Below, in pieces: positions 1-11,473 of a stretch of 64,000 nucleotides of DNA. Position 1 is the stretch's first letter, and each line of letters starts with the position of its first letter. The notes below the pieces were generated by a model. It ran no database searches. It was not told the DNA's origin and was given only the letters and a program-made list of their open reading frames with translations. This DNA comes from Suillus spraguei (taxonomy: Eukaryota; Basidiomycota; Agaricomycetes; Boletales; Suillaceae), in NCBI GenBank assembly GCA_016800925.1, contig JABCPU010000112.1, positions 1-64,000 on the forward strand. Direction: 5' to 3'. The position numbers and the translations under genes are program-made.

Positions 1-643
1 TCAGGAGTCATAAGTTCTGAGTCAGTGGCCGCCCATCATGATTGGTTTTGGTTCGAACTTATAGTGACCAAGCCTAGCTTTGAACATTAACTTCTGAGTC
101 AAGGAAGATTCCTAGATTTCATTCAGATTGAAAGTCTGGTAAGTCTTAATACCGCCACGCGGCCGGGCCACCGCCGATCTTGACTCAATTCAACTTCTTG
201 GTTAACTTTGAACGGTACTGTTTAACTTCAAGTCAATTGCCATTCAATATGTGGCAGCCCATACTACGTCTGACTTGACAGTATTTCTGGTTGCTGCTTC
301 CGGTGACTATACCACAATGCTGACCGTCATTTCAGAAATTTCAAATTAGCATTCCTTGAAATTCATAATGTTTCAAAGATGATATGATGATCTCCATCAG
401 TATCGACTTGAATACTGGCGGCACTCGCTGTGGTAAGTCACACATGTAATATGCCTCGTTATCATTATCATCATTACAAGTGTCTGATAGCAGTGAGCCC
501 GGCTAGCGATTCATATGACTGAGAGGGTGGCTGGGTACCATAATGGGGTATCGTCAAAGGAGACTCCACTACTAGTTGATCAGTAGTAAGTGTCATACTT
601 CCGCTCAAGTTAATGTTAAATATCAAAGTTTAGTATTTGGAAC
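1..643. other. Intergenic, no gene seen
   Basis: I see no coding-like stretch, RNA gene or obvious repeat here. The last eight bases (636-643) form the left target-site duplication of the transposon that follows. Confidence 0.5.
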
Positions 644-1725
644 TAGTGTTGCCGCAAAGCGAACTGAAGCAAATCGAAGTGTAAATTTGAGACACTTCGG
701 TAGACTTTGATGTCAATGAAGTTATTCGAAGTGCAGTTCGTTACACTTCGCGAAGTCACAGACAAGTCTGAGAACATATTAGTAATCTAGCTCAAAGCTG
801 GTTACAGCATAATCCAAGACCCGGACGAGGATTAGTTCTCATTTTCATTTGCGAGCAGCTAAGTAACTTCGTCAGGCTTGCCCGTTACCATGAGCTCGTC
901 TATGGCATTCTTACATACTGGCCTTGAAATAGTATAACCTACTTCTGCAACAAGATGGGACCTGATGGGACATGCAATTCAACTGGTCTTGCTTGTAAGA
1001 GAACTTAAGTATATGTAAAACTTCGAGAACGTTTGGTGAAGAGGTTAGCACGCCTGCGCATGTCTCTTTGCTGGATGGGAAAACTCGTTCAGAAGGGACA
1101 GATGAAGCAAAAGCAACGAGAATATATGTTCTTTTTGCTACAAAATATTATTTTCATTTATTGCAAAATAGTGGATGTACCTCCCAATATCATCCTGTTT
1201 GGTGTTACTAATCATGAAACTGATGAGCCAGAGTTTGTGAGCCTTGGGATATGCAGTGCTGCAGGCAAGCCTGGAGGAAACTATGACCAACTACTTGGAA
1301 GAAAACTTGCTCTTGGAGTGAGGCCACCCAATGAGTAGTGGAAATTTTGTTTTGAAACGGACAACAATGTTTTGTGCAGCTATCTGTGAGAGTGAACTTT
1401 CAGGATACCTTTTCTCACAGATTTCAATTCAATCATGAAACTGACTTAGCGAATGTTCGAGAAAATGTGCGAAAAGCCTATATTGAATGTACTTAGGATG
1501 TACAGTGGTGTTTTATTGTTAAAACACTGAAATATATGATAAATATGGGAGGCGGATAAAGGGCTTCAGACATAGAAGTAATATGCATGGTAACTTCGAT
1601 TCACCTCTCGAAGTGGACGAAGTGGCACTTCGACTGACTTCGGAACAACGAAGTTGACCGAAGTCTCACGTTTTCGAAGTGAAGCGAAGTTACCTCGAAG
1701 TCACTTCACTTCGACGGCAACACTA
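644..1725. mobile_element. hAT-like non-autonomous DNA transposon
   Basis: The element starts with TAGTGTTGCCG (644-654) and ends with the exact reverse complement CGGCAACACTA (1715-1725), giving 11-base terminal inverted repeats. It is flanked by TTTGGAAC (636-643) and TTCGGAAC (1726-1733), an 8-base direct repeat with one mismatch. An 8-base duplication and a TAG-type terminus are typical of the hAT superfamily. Both subterminal zones are packed with the hexamer CGAAGT or its complement ACTTCG (about 670-765 and 1600-1714), as expected for transposase binding sites. The longest internal open frame (1033-1338, 101 codons) does not resemble a transposase, so the element probably moved with enzyme supplied from elsewhere. 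Assignment to hAT rests on termini and duplication length only. Confidence 0.75.
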
Positions 1726-1794
1726 TTCGGAACCCTGCTAATCCCTATTCGTGTATGGTCTTGTTAGGCCGTCTGAGCCATACAGGTTTGGGTA

Positions 1795-3235
1795 GTGTTT
1801 GCCCCTATTTGCCCTCTAAACTGCCCCATGGTTGACGTTTGCCAGAGACCCTGCTTGCAATCTTACAAGAGTTATACTCAAAGGGAACCACAGTTGCAGA
1901 TTCCTCCGACACCAGACGGGATCCATTCCATGAACATTTGTCAAAGAAATCAAAACGAACCATGGCTCTATTGGATGCAGTTGCAGGAATCTCCGTTCAG
2001 GATGCTAGACATCAAGTTATCGCCGTCTCCGTCACACTGAAACCAAATAACTGCGTCATTCATACCGCTGGAAATAGTGGTGTCAGGGAAGAAACGCTTT
2101 CGCACCTCCGCTACATCTTTGTCCAACTCAAATCCATACGTTCCTCCCTTGCCCAACCTTCGGAAGCAGGGACCCAGAAATCAGACATTCCCACACCCCA
2201 AAAAATAGCGAAACACACTCTCCGGAGAACAACCTTCTCCGCAGTATCTACACATTTTCCTGGCGCAAGTTCAGGCAGCGTGTCGTGAAGAGACAGACTC
2301 GGTTCGAAACCGAAGTCATTTTTTGCATGGAGAAATTTGCAGATGAAAAGCGAGGCTCGTGGACTAGTGAGGAGGCCAGTGACTATCAGAAATTCCAGGA
2401 AGTTGTAATCACCCTTTTGGCTTGTTTCAAATGGGCGAAGCTGGACCCCCAGGATGAGAAAGTCCTTCTTGTCATCCCGAGGCTTGGAAGCTATATGAAA
2501 GGAACGGCGCTGGAAATGTGGAGAATGCTAGAGGATGAAAGCGCTACCTCAAGAATCACCTCATGGGAGATGGAGATAAGTAGGTTATTATGCCCTCGCT
2601 GTACCCACCGAAGTTGACATACAACCTAGTGAAGCGAAGTGACAGAGAGGTGTTTCCACTCATGTTCTTGACGCTCTCATCATAGAGCGAATTGACCCGG
2701 TGTCCGAAAGTAATACCTTCACACTCTCGAAGGACATTGACCAACAGATTGTTATGGGCTTTGGTGTCACCGACAATGATGCCATAGAAGAAGCCACTTC
2801 AAGTATCATCAGTTCTCTTCCACCTTCCTTTGCCGACGCAAAGCCCTTGACTCGAAGCGTCACAAATGACATTCATTTGCGAAGCCCTGCTCCTGCGGTA
2901 TCACTCCCTTAATCCCACCTTCCCCCCTTTCAACTACATTGGGGTCTCGAAATTGTTATGCTATCCCTGCTACGCCCTCTTCCATGCTTTCAACAAATCA
3001 GTTGGTCAGGGACACAAGTACTTCGTGAAGGGCTGTCACAGTAGACTTTATCAAAACTTTATCCTTCCGGAAATTCCCTTACTGGACTCTTCTATCAGAA
3101 GACATATAGTAAAGGAGCATTTTGGAGTGACTCTGATGGAGTGGCTGAAGATACGGTCAAATAGTCGATGTAGCTCTGACGGTACTGGCCACTTTGCGTG
3201 GAACAGAGTCATGGGAAAGAAGCTACACAATTGCG
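1795..3235 (+). pseudogene. Decayed OTT_1508-like deaminase-family gene
   Basis: Three overlapping frames together spell one protein of the nucleic acid/nucleotide deaminase-like family that is expanded in agarics. An N-terminal part with ALLDAVAG lies in 1839-2288. A middle part beginning FRQRVVKRQTRFETEV lies in 2285-2580. A C-terminal part with YIGVSKLLCYPCYALF lies in 2866-3200. The last part holds the family CxxC motif and is followed by a GHKYFVKGCHSRLY block matching the usual FYTRGSHGKWYFP-like segment. The frame changes within the HCE-type motif: one frame reads NDIH up to 2877 and another reads CEALLLRYH after it. The middle segment also does not join its neighbours in frame. I read this as a broken gene, although unrecognised introns could explain some of the jumps. 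A CGAAGT-rich patch at 2607-2642 interrupts it. Confidence 0.55.
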
Positions 3236-3239
3236 GAGA

Positions 3240-4448
3240 TCTGAGAAGATTTAGACCTACCCCCTACATGACCCTCCATTGTACTTGGCACATCATGATA
3301 TCTAGCGCTGGTTTCTCCTTCCGTACTACTCAAATTATCATTCACAAGCATGAGCTCGGGAGATTCGCAGTCAGAAGACAAGAGCACAGTCTCCAGTCTG
3401 ACAGTAACCAAACAGCTTCTGACATTCTTCTCATTGTCTTCATTCATGGGTTAGTGTAAACAGCTCAGAAGGCTCCCCAATTGACGACATGTAGATTCAA
3501 GGGAATTGATACGTCATTTGAGAACTTCCCCTCGGGATAGGGCATGTCCTGATAGAAATCATAGAGAACTTTAAGGTGGAATGTGTATTTCCCGCATACG
3601 ATGTTAGGGCATTCTCTTCACGTTGCCACCGACGGTCACAAGAGAATGCATGTGCCAAATTGATGAGTTATATCACTAGAACACAAGAACGAAATGGTAT
3701 GCAAGACTATACAAAAGCAATGCAAGTTGAGATTATGGACCAATACGAATGAACAGACGGACTTCCTTGATGCTGGAATGACTTTCATATAGTCGATAGT
3801 TGAATGCATCAAACAACGGGCGAATGGGTTAGTGCACACTCTGATAGGTCAAGTGAGGGTCTCTATATACACGAGGGATAGACCGCAGCTCTGCACAGGC
3901 GAGGATAAAGAATAATACATGAGCTTTCAAATACAAGGTCCCTCCTGAAGGCGGATGGGCAGCCGAGAGCTAGGACTCTCATACCAATGTTGTGGTGAGA
4001 CGCGCCTGGGTTATTACGGCCAGATTACAATTTAGCTAGTTGGGAGGTGAAGAAGAAAGGCTCCCATAGGACGTTGAGAACCAAGGTGGGGAGAGTATGC
4101 AGTTAGACTCTTAACGAACATGCGGAGGGAAAAAGATAAATACGTAATCGCAAAATCCTATTGGGTGAGTGGAAATGCGGGTTTTCGGGATAGTAGGATC
4201 GTGATGGTGAGAGTCCAATGTGATTGGACGGTGAAACTGTGAAGTAAACACGAGGATAGAGCATGGAAAACGCACCTGTAGAAGACTTCAACGATCCCCC
4301 TCAACGACCTCCCTCTTGACTTGAATTTCCATCGAATGAAACACTCACTCCATCTTTGTGCATACATCAAGTATATTTAAATTTTGAGTAAGTAATGAAA
4401 TCCTATGAGATTTGATCGCAAGAGCTAAAATTATTACGCACTCATTAG
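3240..4448. other. Intergenic and upstream region of WD40 gene 1
   Basis: No gene is seen. The stretch from about 4050 to 4370 resembles the sequence upstream of the second WD40 gene (about 6610-6800): both hold a GTTGAGAACCAAGG or GTTGAGCACAAGG block and a CTTGACTTGAATTTCCATCGA-like block. The tandem duplication therefore included the promoter. Confidence 0.5.
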
Positions 4449-6180
4449 GTGAATCTTGAAACCAAAATAATGGAGAATCTAGCCCCTGCAAAGCACCAGA
4501 ATACTATTATAGCGAAAACGCTTTACCGAAAAATCAAAGTAAACAACGGCATCAAATACATCCTACACCTGCCCAGTGGACAGCGGATTATCACATGTTC
4601 AGTGAATGGATCATTTCAAGTCTGGGACTTAGAAAGGGGTACGCAGCTTTTGGATGAATGGAAGGAAAAAGCTGCAGGAGTGGAGGCCATAGCATTGTCG
4701 CCAGGCGGCAAAACAGTAGCAACCGGGAGCAACGATGGCACACTGAAATTATGGAACGTCAACACGGGCAAGGTTGCAAAAACACTGACGGGCCATAGAG
4801 CGAGAGTGCATTCTGTGTGCTGGAATCGAGACGGAGAGCGAGTGACGAGCGGATGCTGGGGTGGAACGTTCAGAGTATGGGATGTGGAGAGCGGAGAAAC
4901 TATCATCGGACCAATCAAGGCAGGGGGAGATGTGCAGACTGTTTGCTACTCACCTGATGGCAAGATGATTGCCATCAGCTTGTACACAGTGCTGAAAATC
5001 TGGGACGCCAACACAGGCGAACTGCTCAAAACAATAGACGACGTTTGTTGCAGGTGCCTGGCATGGACCTGGGATGGGAAAGCGCTTTTCGCTGGAGGAT
5101 GGCGGATCAGGAAATTCGACACAGCCACCTGGACTGCTGTTCTTGATGGGGGCGAAAACTTCGTCGATACCATTTTACTATCTCCCAATAGGCGCATCGT
5201 CGCAACCACATCGTACTTCGACAAGACAGCGCAACTATGGAACCTCGAAACTAATCAACCCATCGGAACACCATTTCACCATGAAGATTTCGTGATTTCC
5301 GCGACCTTTTCTGCAGATGGAAAGTTCCTCGTTACTGGCTGCCCCAACGGCCACGTATACACATGGAATATTTCCATTATCATCAAAAAAGCTGGCATTC
5401 TATCAGATATTGTAAGCTTTGATACATTTCATTTCTGACGATACTGACAACGGATTTACCCCTCCAGGTTGATGCTACACCACAACCAGCCCCAAAAATG
5501 AAAAATATTCGTCGGATACCCACACGGTTCTTTAGGAATACACCACGAGAGGCTAATGTGTGTTATCACCATCTATTATTGAATGCTTTGACAAATATAT
5601 TATCAGTTGCGCACTCAATCCCATGGACCACATAACCGCCTAACCACAACACCGAGTCAACGCACATTGGGTCCCCTTTTCTCCTTCTGGCGCCGCTTCA
5701 AGCTACGTGGATCAGCTGAGCGCGTCACCCAACCCCGACCTCAACTTCTTGGCTGGACTCGAAACCTAGTTTCCAGCATGGTGCGCAGGCAAGATATATC
5801 AGACATCGAGGTGCGAAAGCTACCTCTGTATGTTTTTTTACTTCACTGTTGTTGTTTTTTTATCGCTGACTCCTCTTTGTTTAGAGGAACTATCATACAA
5901 CAAGGATGCCAGCTGGCCTCGACCTCCCAAAATCCAAAAAACTAGCGCAACAACTCAAGGCGCACCATCATCATCACAGCTACTACATCCAATTGTTACT
6001 GTTTCGACACTCGCTGTTACCACTGGGGTAACGGGAATAGTTTCATGTCCTCATGTCACTGGTCTCAATGGCGTGCTCGTTTCATGGGCGGCTTTGTTGC
6101 ATGTACATCGACAACGAACTTCTGAGGGGGAAGATCTTCCCGGTTTTTATCTTTCATTGACATTTTTTGTCCTCTGCTAG
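4449..6180 (+). CDS. WD40-repeat protein, copy 1
   Basis: Exon 1 (4449-5411) encodes about 320 residues of WD40 repeats, with repeated units such as GSFQVWDL, GTLKLWNV, GTFRVWDV, VLKIWDA and TAQLWNL, enough for most of a beta-propeller. Two introns follow on clear sites: 5412-5467 (GTAAGC...CCAG, phase 0) and one beginning GTGTGT after GCTAAT near 5557. They lead into a basic, proline/serine-rich tail (LRTQSHGPHN, then WTRNLVSSMVRRQD). A third intron (GTATGT at 5828 to TAG at 5884) should lead to the C-terminal exon. There the homologous frame (YNKDASWPRPPKI) is one base out of step, and near the end the copy-2 motif FVGWICC is also lost. The C-terminus is thus uncertain or decayed. WD40 propellers act as protein-binding platforms; the partner is unknown. 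It is a tandem paralogue of the gene at 6886. Confidence 0.7.
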
Positions 6181-6885
6181 TTATTCAAGGCCATCATTGT
6201 ACTGTATTTTCCGCTTCTTAGAAATTGGTTGAATATTCCTTGGAAATGTTATACCCTAGATTAAACGGTTCGAAGGGGATTGCAGTCTTGTCATTACCTT
6301 GTAAAACACAAACAGAACGAGAGGCGAATACCCTAAGTGCGGCAGCAAGCCACCGATGAACAGAAAATAATATGCCGTCCTGATATTGCGATAGTTGATG
6401 CTCACCCCATGCTGCGAAGTATATATAAGACGACCAACAACACATCACCTTGCATTCGTAGATTTGAGGCCAAATTTTCAGATGAAAAAAAATGATATAA
6501 TAAAGATGTTAGACTTCGTGGTGAGGATTCGCCGATAGCATGCATGACGGATGAGAAGCTTTGGCATTATGAACTGCAGGTGGAGGGCAGGAAGGTGTGC
6601 CCAGGATAGCATAGAAGAACTCGTGTAGGACGTTGAGCACAAGGGTCGGGGAGAAATGTGTCAGCTCAGCTTGGTGAGTGAGCGAGGGTTAAAGACGACA
6701 TCGCTGGATAACGCCTTCCTCCTGACTTGGATCTCTATCGAACGAAACATCTCCTCAGTCACGACTTTTGTTCCGCATTCATCTTTCTGTGTAAGAGTTG
6801 AGTGCATCTGGAATCTGTGTAAGTAATTATTAGATTCGTACAGCAATCGATGGTAAGAGCTGAAATTATAGCGCACCCATAATAA
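6181..6885. other. Spacer and promoter region between WD40 copies
   Basis: No gene is seen. The 3' half (about 6610-6880) is homologous to the region upstream of copy 1 at about 4050-4440 and includes the AATAAGTGAATC block just before the start codon. Confidence 0.5.
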
Positions 6886-8630
6886 GTGAATCCCGAAAAT
6901 AAAATCATGGCACATCCAGCCCTTGCGAAACACGAGAATTTAGCGAAAACGCCTTGCAGAAAGTTCAAACTAAAGAACATCATAAAACACATCTTACACC
7001 TGCCCGGTGGACAGTGGTGTATCATCTATTCACGGCGCGATGGGTCATTTCGAGTCTGGGACTTGGAGAAGGGCACGCAGGTTGGGGAGGAATGGGAGGT
7101 CAAAGATAATGAAGTGGAGGCCATGGCATTATCGCCGGACAGCAAGACCGTGGCAACCGGGGGTTGGGATGGCGCAGTGAAATTGTGGGACACCAACAAG
7201 GGCAGGGTGATCAAAACATTGACGGGGCATACAAGGGAAGCGAAGTCTGTGTGCTGGAGTTCAAATGGAAGACGAGTGGTGAGCGGATCTTGGGATGGAA
7301 CATTCAGAGTATGGGATATTGAGAGCGGAGAAACTATCCTTGGACCAATCGAGGGAGGAGGATACATATGGGCAGTTTGTTACTCACCCGATGGCAAGAC
7401 GATTGCCACAGCGGGGGATTGGCTGAAAATCTGGGACGCTAACTCAGGCAAACTGCTCGAAATAATCCGAGTTGGAGGTGTTTGGGACCTGGCATGGACC
7501 TCGGATGGAAAAACACTTTTAGCCGAGGGATGGGAGACCAGGAAATTCGACACAGCCACCTGGACTGTCCTTGACCTCTCAGCAATAGTATATGAAAGGA
7601 GGATCCCCATTCATGATACCATTTCACTATCTCCTAATGAACACATCATCGCAACCACATCGTTCTTCAACAGGACACTGCAACTATGGAACCTCCAAAC
7701 CAATCAACCTATTGGAACACCACTTCTCCATGAAGGCAGGGTGAACTATGTGACCTTTTCTGCAGATGGAAAGTTCCTCATCGCTGGCTGTTCCGATGCC
7801 TACTTATACACATGGGATGTTTCCGCCATCGTTAAAGAAGCTGGCTTTCCGTCAGATATCGTAAGCTTCGATACATTTCATCCTTAATTACACTGACAGC
7901 AGATCTGTTCCCCAGGCTGATGTCACACTACGACCAGCCCCACAGATGAAAGATGCTCGTCGAATACCCCGAGGGTTTTTGATGATGCACTGCGAGAAGC
8001 TAATGTATGTGATCTCCGTCGAATGCTTTGACAATCAAAATATATTGTCAGTTGCGCATTCGTCTATCCCAGTCCCATGGACCACACAACCGCTCCACTC
8101 CATCACCACCTCAACGCATCCTTGGTAGCTTTCCCTCCTTCTGGCATCATCCCAAACCACATAGCACAGCTAAGCGCGACACCCAACCCCGATCTCACCC
8201 CCTCAGTTGGACTCGAAACCTAGTCTCTGGCATAGTACGTAGGCAAGATACATCAAAGCAAGAGCCACCTGTTGTCGAAGTCCCATACACAGCAGGAAAG
8301 CCTGTTCGTTTCTTTCTTTATCAGTTCTCCTTTATCACTAAGTTGTTTTCACAGAGAAACTATCACGCCAGAAAGAAGCTAGCTAGCAGTTTGTCTCGAC
8401 CTCCAAAGATCTATACCACACAAAAACCTAGCGCAGAAATCAAAGGCGCACGATCATCATCACAGCTACCACCTCCAACTTCCACTGCCTCGACACTTGC
8501 TGCTGTCACTAGTACCGCTGGGGTAATGGGAACACCCTCACACCCTTATATCACCGGTGTTGGATGGCGGGCTCGTTTCGTGGGCTGGATTTGCTGCATG
8601 CCTATTCAGAACACAGACAGTCACCATTAG
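6886..8630 (+). CDS. WD40-repeat protein, copy 2 (one-base frame break)
   Basis: Exon 1 (6886-7860) encodes a WD40 propeller whose repeats align one-to-one with copy 1 (GSFRVWDLEKG, GAVKLWDTNKG, GTFRVWDIESG, WLKIWDANSG, LQLWNLQTNQ). Introns follow at 7861-7916 and after GCTAAT at about 8005-8049, each bounded by GT and AG at the same places as in copy 1. The second exon is 89 bases against 90 in copy 1. The run of T at 7975-7979 appears one base short, changing the expected GFFDDALREAN into GFLMMHCEKLM and throwing the rest out of frame. Beyond it the tail is otherwise intact: LRIRLSQSHGPHN, WTRNLVSGIVRRQD, an intron ending in CACAG at about 8354, then RNYHARKK and a C-terminus FVGWICCMPIQNTDSHH. 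Either this copy is a young pseudogene or the base was lost in assembly. Confidence 0.7.
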
Positions 8631-10509
8631 CAAAGCGACATTCTAGTTTCCCGTGTTTCATTCATATTTTGCTGCACATATAGCCGATCTATCATGACCA
8701 TTGACTCTTCTGCCGTCATCGTATAGTATGTGCAGAGACTAGGTGGGTGTTACCAGGATAGCAGACAATGTTACGATCTGACTATGGAGCAACGAAGGGC
8801 TCGCACAGGATGTTAAGGTCAGAAAGAAAATGAAGTATTTCTCAATAGCAATATATCTACAGTTGAAGCTTGGACCAGTTAGAGGTGGTCGTCTGAAAAA
8901 CAAGGACTTGAAGCTTGAAGTTGCTGGCAGACGATCAATTGCTTTCGATGAGTAGCTGTCTGGCTTTGGTCTACTGTGAAGGTTGCTTACTACCCGTACT
9001 CCCTTGAATACCGTATGCCGTTGGAACATCGCATCGCCCATACTCGGCAGACCTCTGTTTTCTTGTTATACTTATATCGCCCTTGACCCACTTTCTCCTT
9101 CGATGATGCGGCTACCAAGTTTGAAGTTTTGATGACAATAGGTCAGTTACTATTTTACCCCCTTTCCCATACGAAAGTATTTCTATGTTTGTATCAGCAG
9201 CAGACTTCATCCAATGCACTGGCTGATCATCAATCATACGAAACAAGGAAAAACTGACAAGTGTTATATCTCGCATCTGTACTATTGTTTCCGCTCCTGA
9301 TTTTACCTCGTCCTTTATCGTCCCAACTGTTAATGCATGTGCTGCTGCCATCTCACCAGCAGAATTCTCCAAACTCCTGCAAAACCCATAATGTCACATA
9401 GCGATGTATTGGGCAATCGTGAGTCACCGGTGAGAACCTTTTAGCATTCACTGCATTCACATCGGAAAATTCTCGTTTGCCTTGTTCTTCTTTTGACCTG
9501 TGCTTCTCCTTGACGGTGCGTTGTTTGTGTGATGGAAAATTAAGACATGATATCGTTATCATTCATAAATGCGTAGCATTGACTAAGTAATTTATTTTGC
9601 ATTAAATCAACCAAGGACGAGTCCTTGAGAAACTTTATGAGTTGTCCACTAGATGAGTATCAGGCCCATGACACAGGAGGTTGAATGCACAAGATCAAAC
9701 TTAATGTCTATTTCCGTATCTGAATGTTCCATTGGGAGGGACGCCTGCTCATGAGAGAAAAAATGGACACATAAATTATTGCGGGGGGTACTAGTTCCTC
9801 ACGCTAATATCTCAATCCTCGTCATGGTAGAGCGTAGTTTTTTATATCCACAATGACGCCGGACGGGTTGTGGCGTGTCTTTCTAAGAAAAGCTCGCCGG
9901 CGCGTCCAGAAGTTGTCCTGGTCATCGAAGTTCACTCAGGGAAACTTGACTATGGAACCCCACCTTGAGGATGAATCTTAATCCCAAAGCGTCTCTGTTT
10001 GCGTGTGGCGTCGCGTCTCACAGGGGTTTTAAATTAACATTCGAGCACAAGATTTCTAAAGAGTAACACGCGCTAAGATCTATACGAAAAATACGGAGAC
10101 AACATAAATGCCAAACACTGTATTAATATCATCTCCAGCTTTGCATGCAGGGTGCCATCACAACCTGCATACATAGTATTCCTACAGCAAACACAAGAAG
10201 AAGTGATCAGCCCACTGTCCAATTGATTTGATTGAAGGAGAACAGCCACAAAGTATGTCCCCACTCTGCATTCACGAAACATGTGGGAGACAACTTACTC
10301 GTCCATCAGCAATCCTTTGATCTCCATGGGAAGAAGATGGTATCCGATAGAATGGCCTACTTGTGTATATAGCTGACGACGGATAGAGGAACCGTAGAGC
10401 TGTCAGGTTGTTCAAAATTGAGGTGCAAGGACCACACAGGTCAATGAGTCAGCGATGATATTCGCACGGCTTTGAAGATAAGGGCTAGATGGCCTAGATT
10501 TTCCCCGTT
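8631..10509. other. Spacer with a copy of the WD40 upstream block
   Basis: No gene is seen. At about 8745-8815 the sequence again resembles the WD40 upstream block (CAGGATAGCA...CACAGGATGTTAAGG), followed by about 1.7 kb with nothing recognisable before the WD40 remnant. This fits a third duplicate whose promoter was separated from its coding part by inserted DNA. Confidence 0.4.
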
Positions 10510-10935
10510 CCTCACCCCTGCAAAGCAAAGAAGCATCAGCAAGAGTACCTCGCCAAAAGATAGAAGCACGTACCGATTTGGTCTGTGGTGTTTTACGCCA
10601 GCCCGGTGGACACCTGATTATTACTTGATGGGATAGTTCATTTGAATTTTGAGCTTGGAAAATAGAACGCAGGTCGGAGAAACCAGGAACGACAAAAGAA
10701 GTGGCCAACATGGAACTGTCGGGTAAGACCGTAGACCGTCACTAGTAAGCGGGAATTTGGACGGCGCAGTAAGATTGTGGCACCAACACGGGAAAGTCAT
10801 TATAGTAATGATGAAACGCACAAAGTCTGTTGTCTGTCTACTGGATGGTCCGGATGGTACTCGAGTGGCCGGGTGAGTAGATCCTGGGATGTGATGGTAA
10901 TAGAATGGGAAGTCAAACTTCAAGAACGACGGTTG
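10510..10935 (+). pseudogene. Decayed third WD40 copy
   Basis: The sequence aligns at base level with the start of WD40 copies 1 and 2. It begins with CCCCTGCAAAGCA (as in copy 1), then CCCGGTGGACA, GAACGCAGGTCGGAGAA, GACGGCGCAGTAAGATTGTGG and ACAAAGTCTGTTGTCTG. It ends near the part that in copy 2 reads GTGAGCGGATCTTGGGATGG (here GTGAGTAGATCCTGGGATG). Deletions and stops break every frame, so no protein is made from it. It shows that the array once had at least three members. Confidence 0.7.
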
Positions 10936-11473
10936 GCACAGGATCATCATCAAGTTCGATGTGGCCGAGCCTCGAGGCCTCAATGTCGCAACTATCATGA
11001 TGCCGGGTTATAGGGCGTGTAGACAGTTGCAAGACTACTGCAGCAGTGGCGATCAGTGAATTCACCGCTGCTAATACCCCCGTGAATTGGCATGTGAGTT
11101 TGGGGCCGTAGGATACCGGTATCACTGTAATTGTACTCACCTAGTGACAGCAGGAAGCCTGGAACATGAGCTGTTCAAAAGGTCATACGGCAAAATTCGG
11201 GACCGCCGCCTGCCACAGAACGTGGCTTTCTTACGTCGTTTTGAACAACGTGGCCCGCACTCGATGTGAAAATGTTTTCGGTTTGTTTATCTCTGAACCT
11301 AGACCAGCCAGGTTGATCCAGATCTATCCAGATTAGTAGAGGATGCCCCTTTCCGCAAAAACAATATTACTCGACTTGCTATAATATGACGTCCTTCTAT
11401 TCCCTCCATACTCCACTCAAAGCGCTTGTCTCTTCCTGATCCACTACGATCGCCATTATCGTTGGGAGTAGAC
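10936..11473. other. Intergenic, promoter region of glycogen phosphorylase
   Basis: No gene is recognised. The last 100 bases are pyrimidine-rich (CTTGTCTCTTCCTGATCC), as is common before fungal start codons. No clear TATA element was identified. Confidence 0.4.

Noticed and set aside
28..60. GGTTCGAACT, T-loop-like word
   Set aside because: No matching acceptor, D or anticodon stems around it, so not a tRNA.
1033..1338. 101-codon frame inside the hAT-like element
   Set aside because: Considered as a transposase fragment, but no hAT motif is visible; kept only as a note in the element entry.
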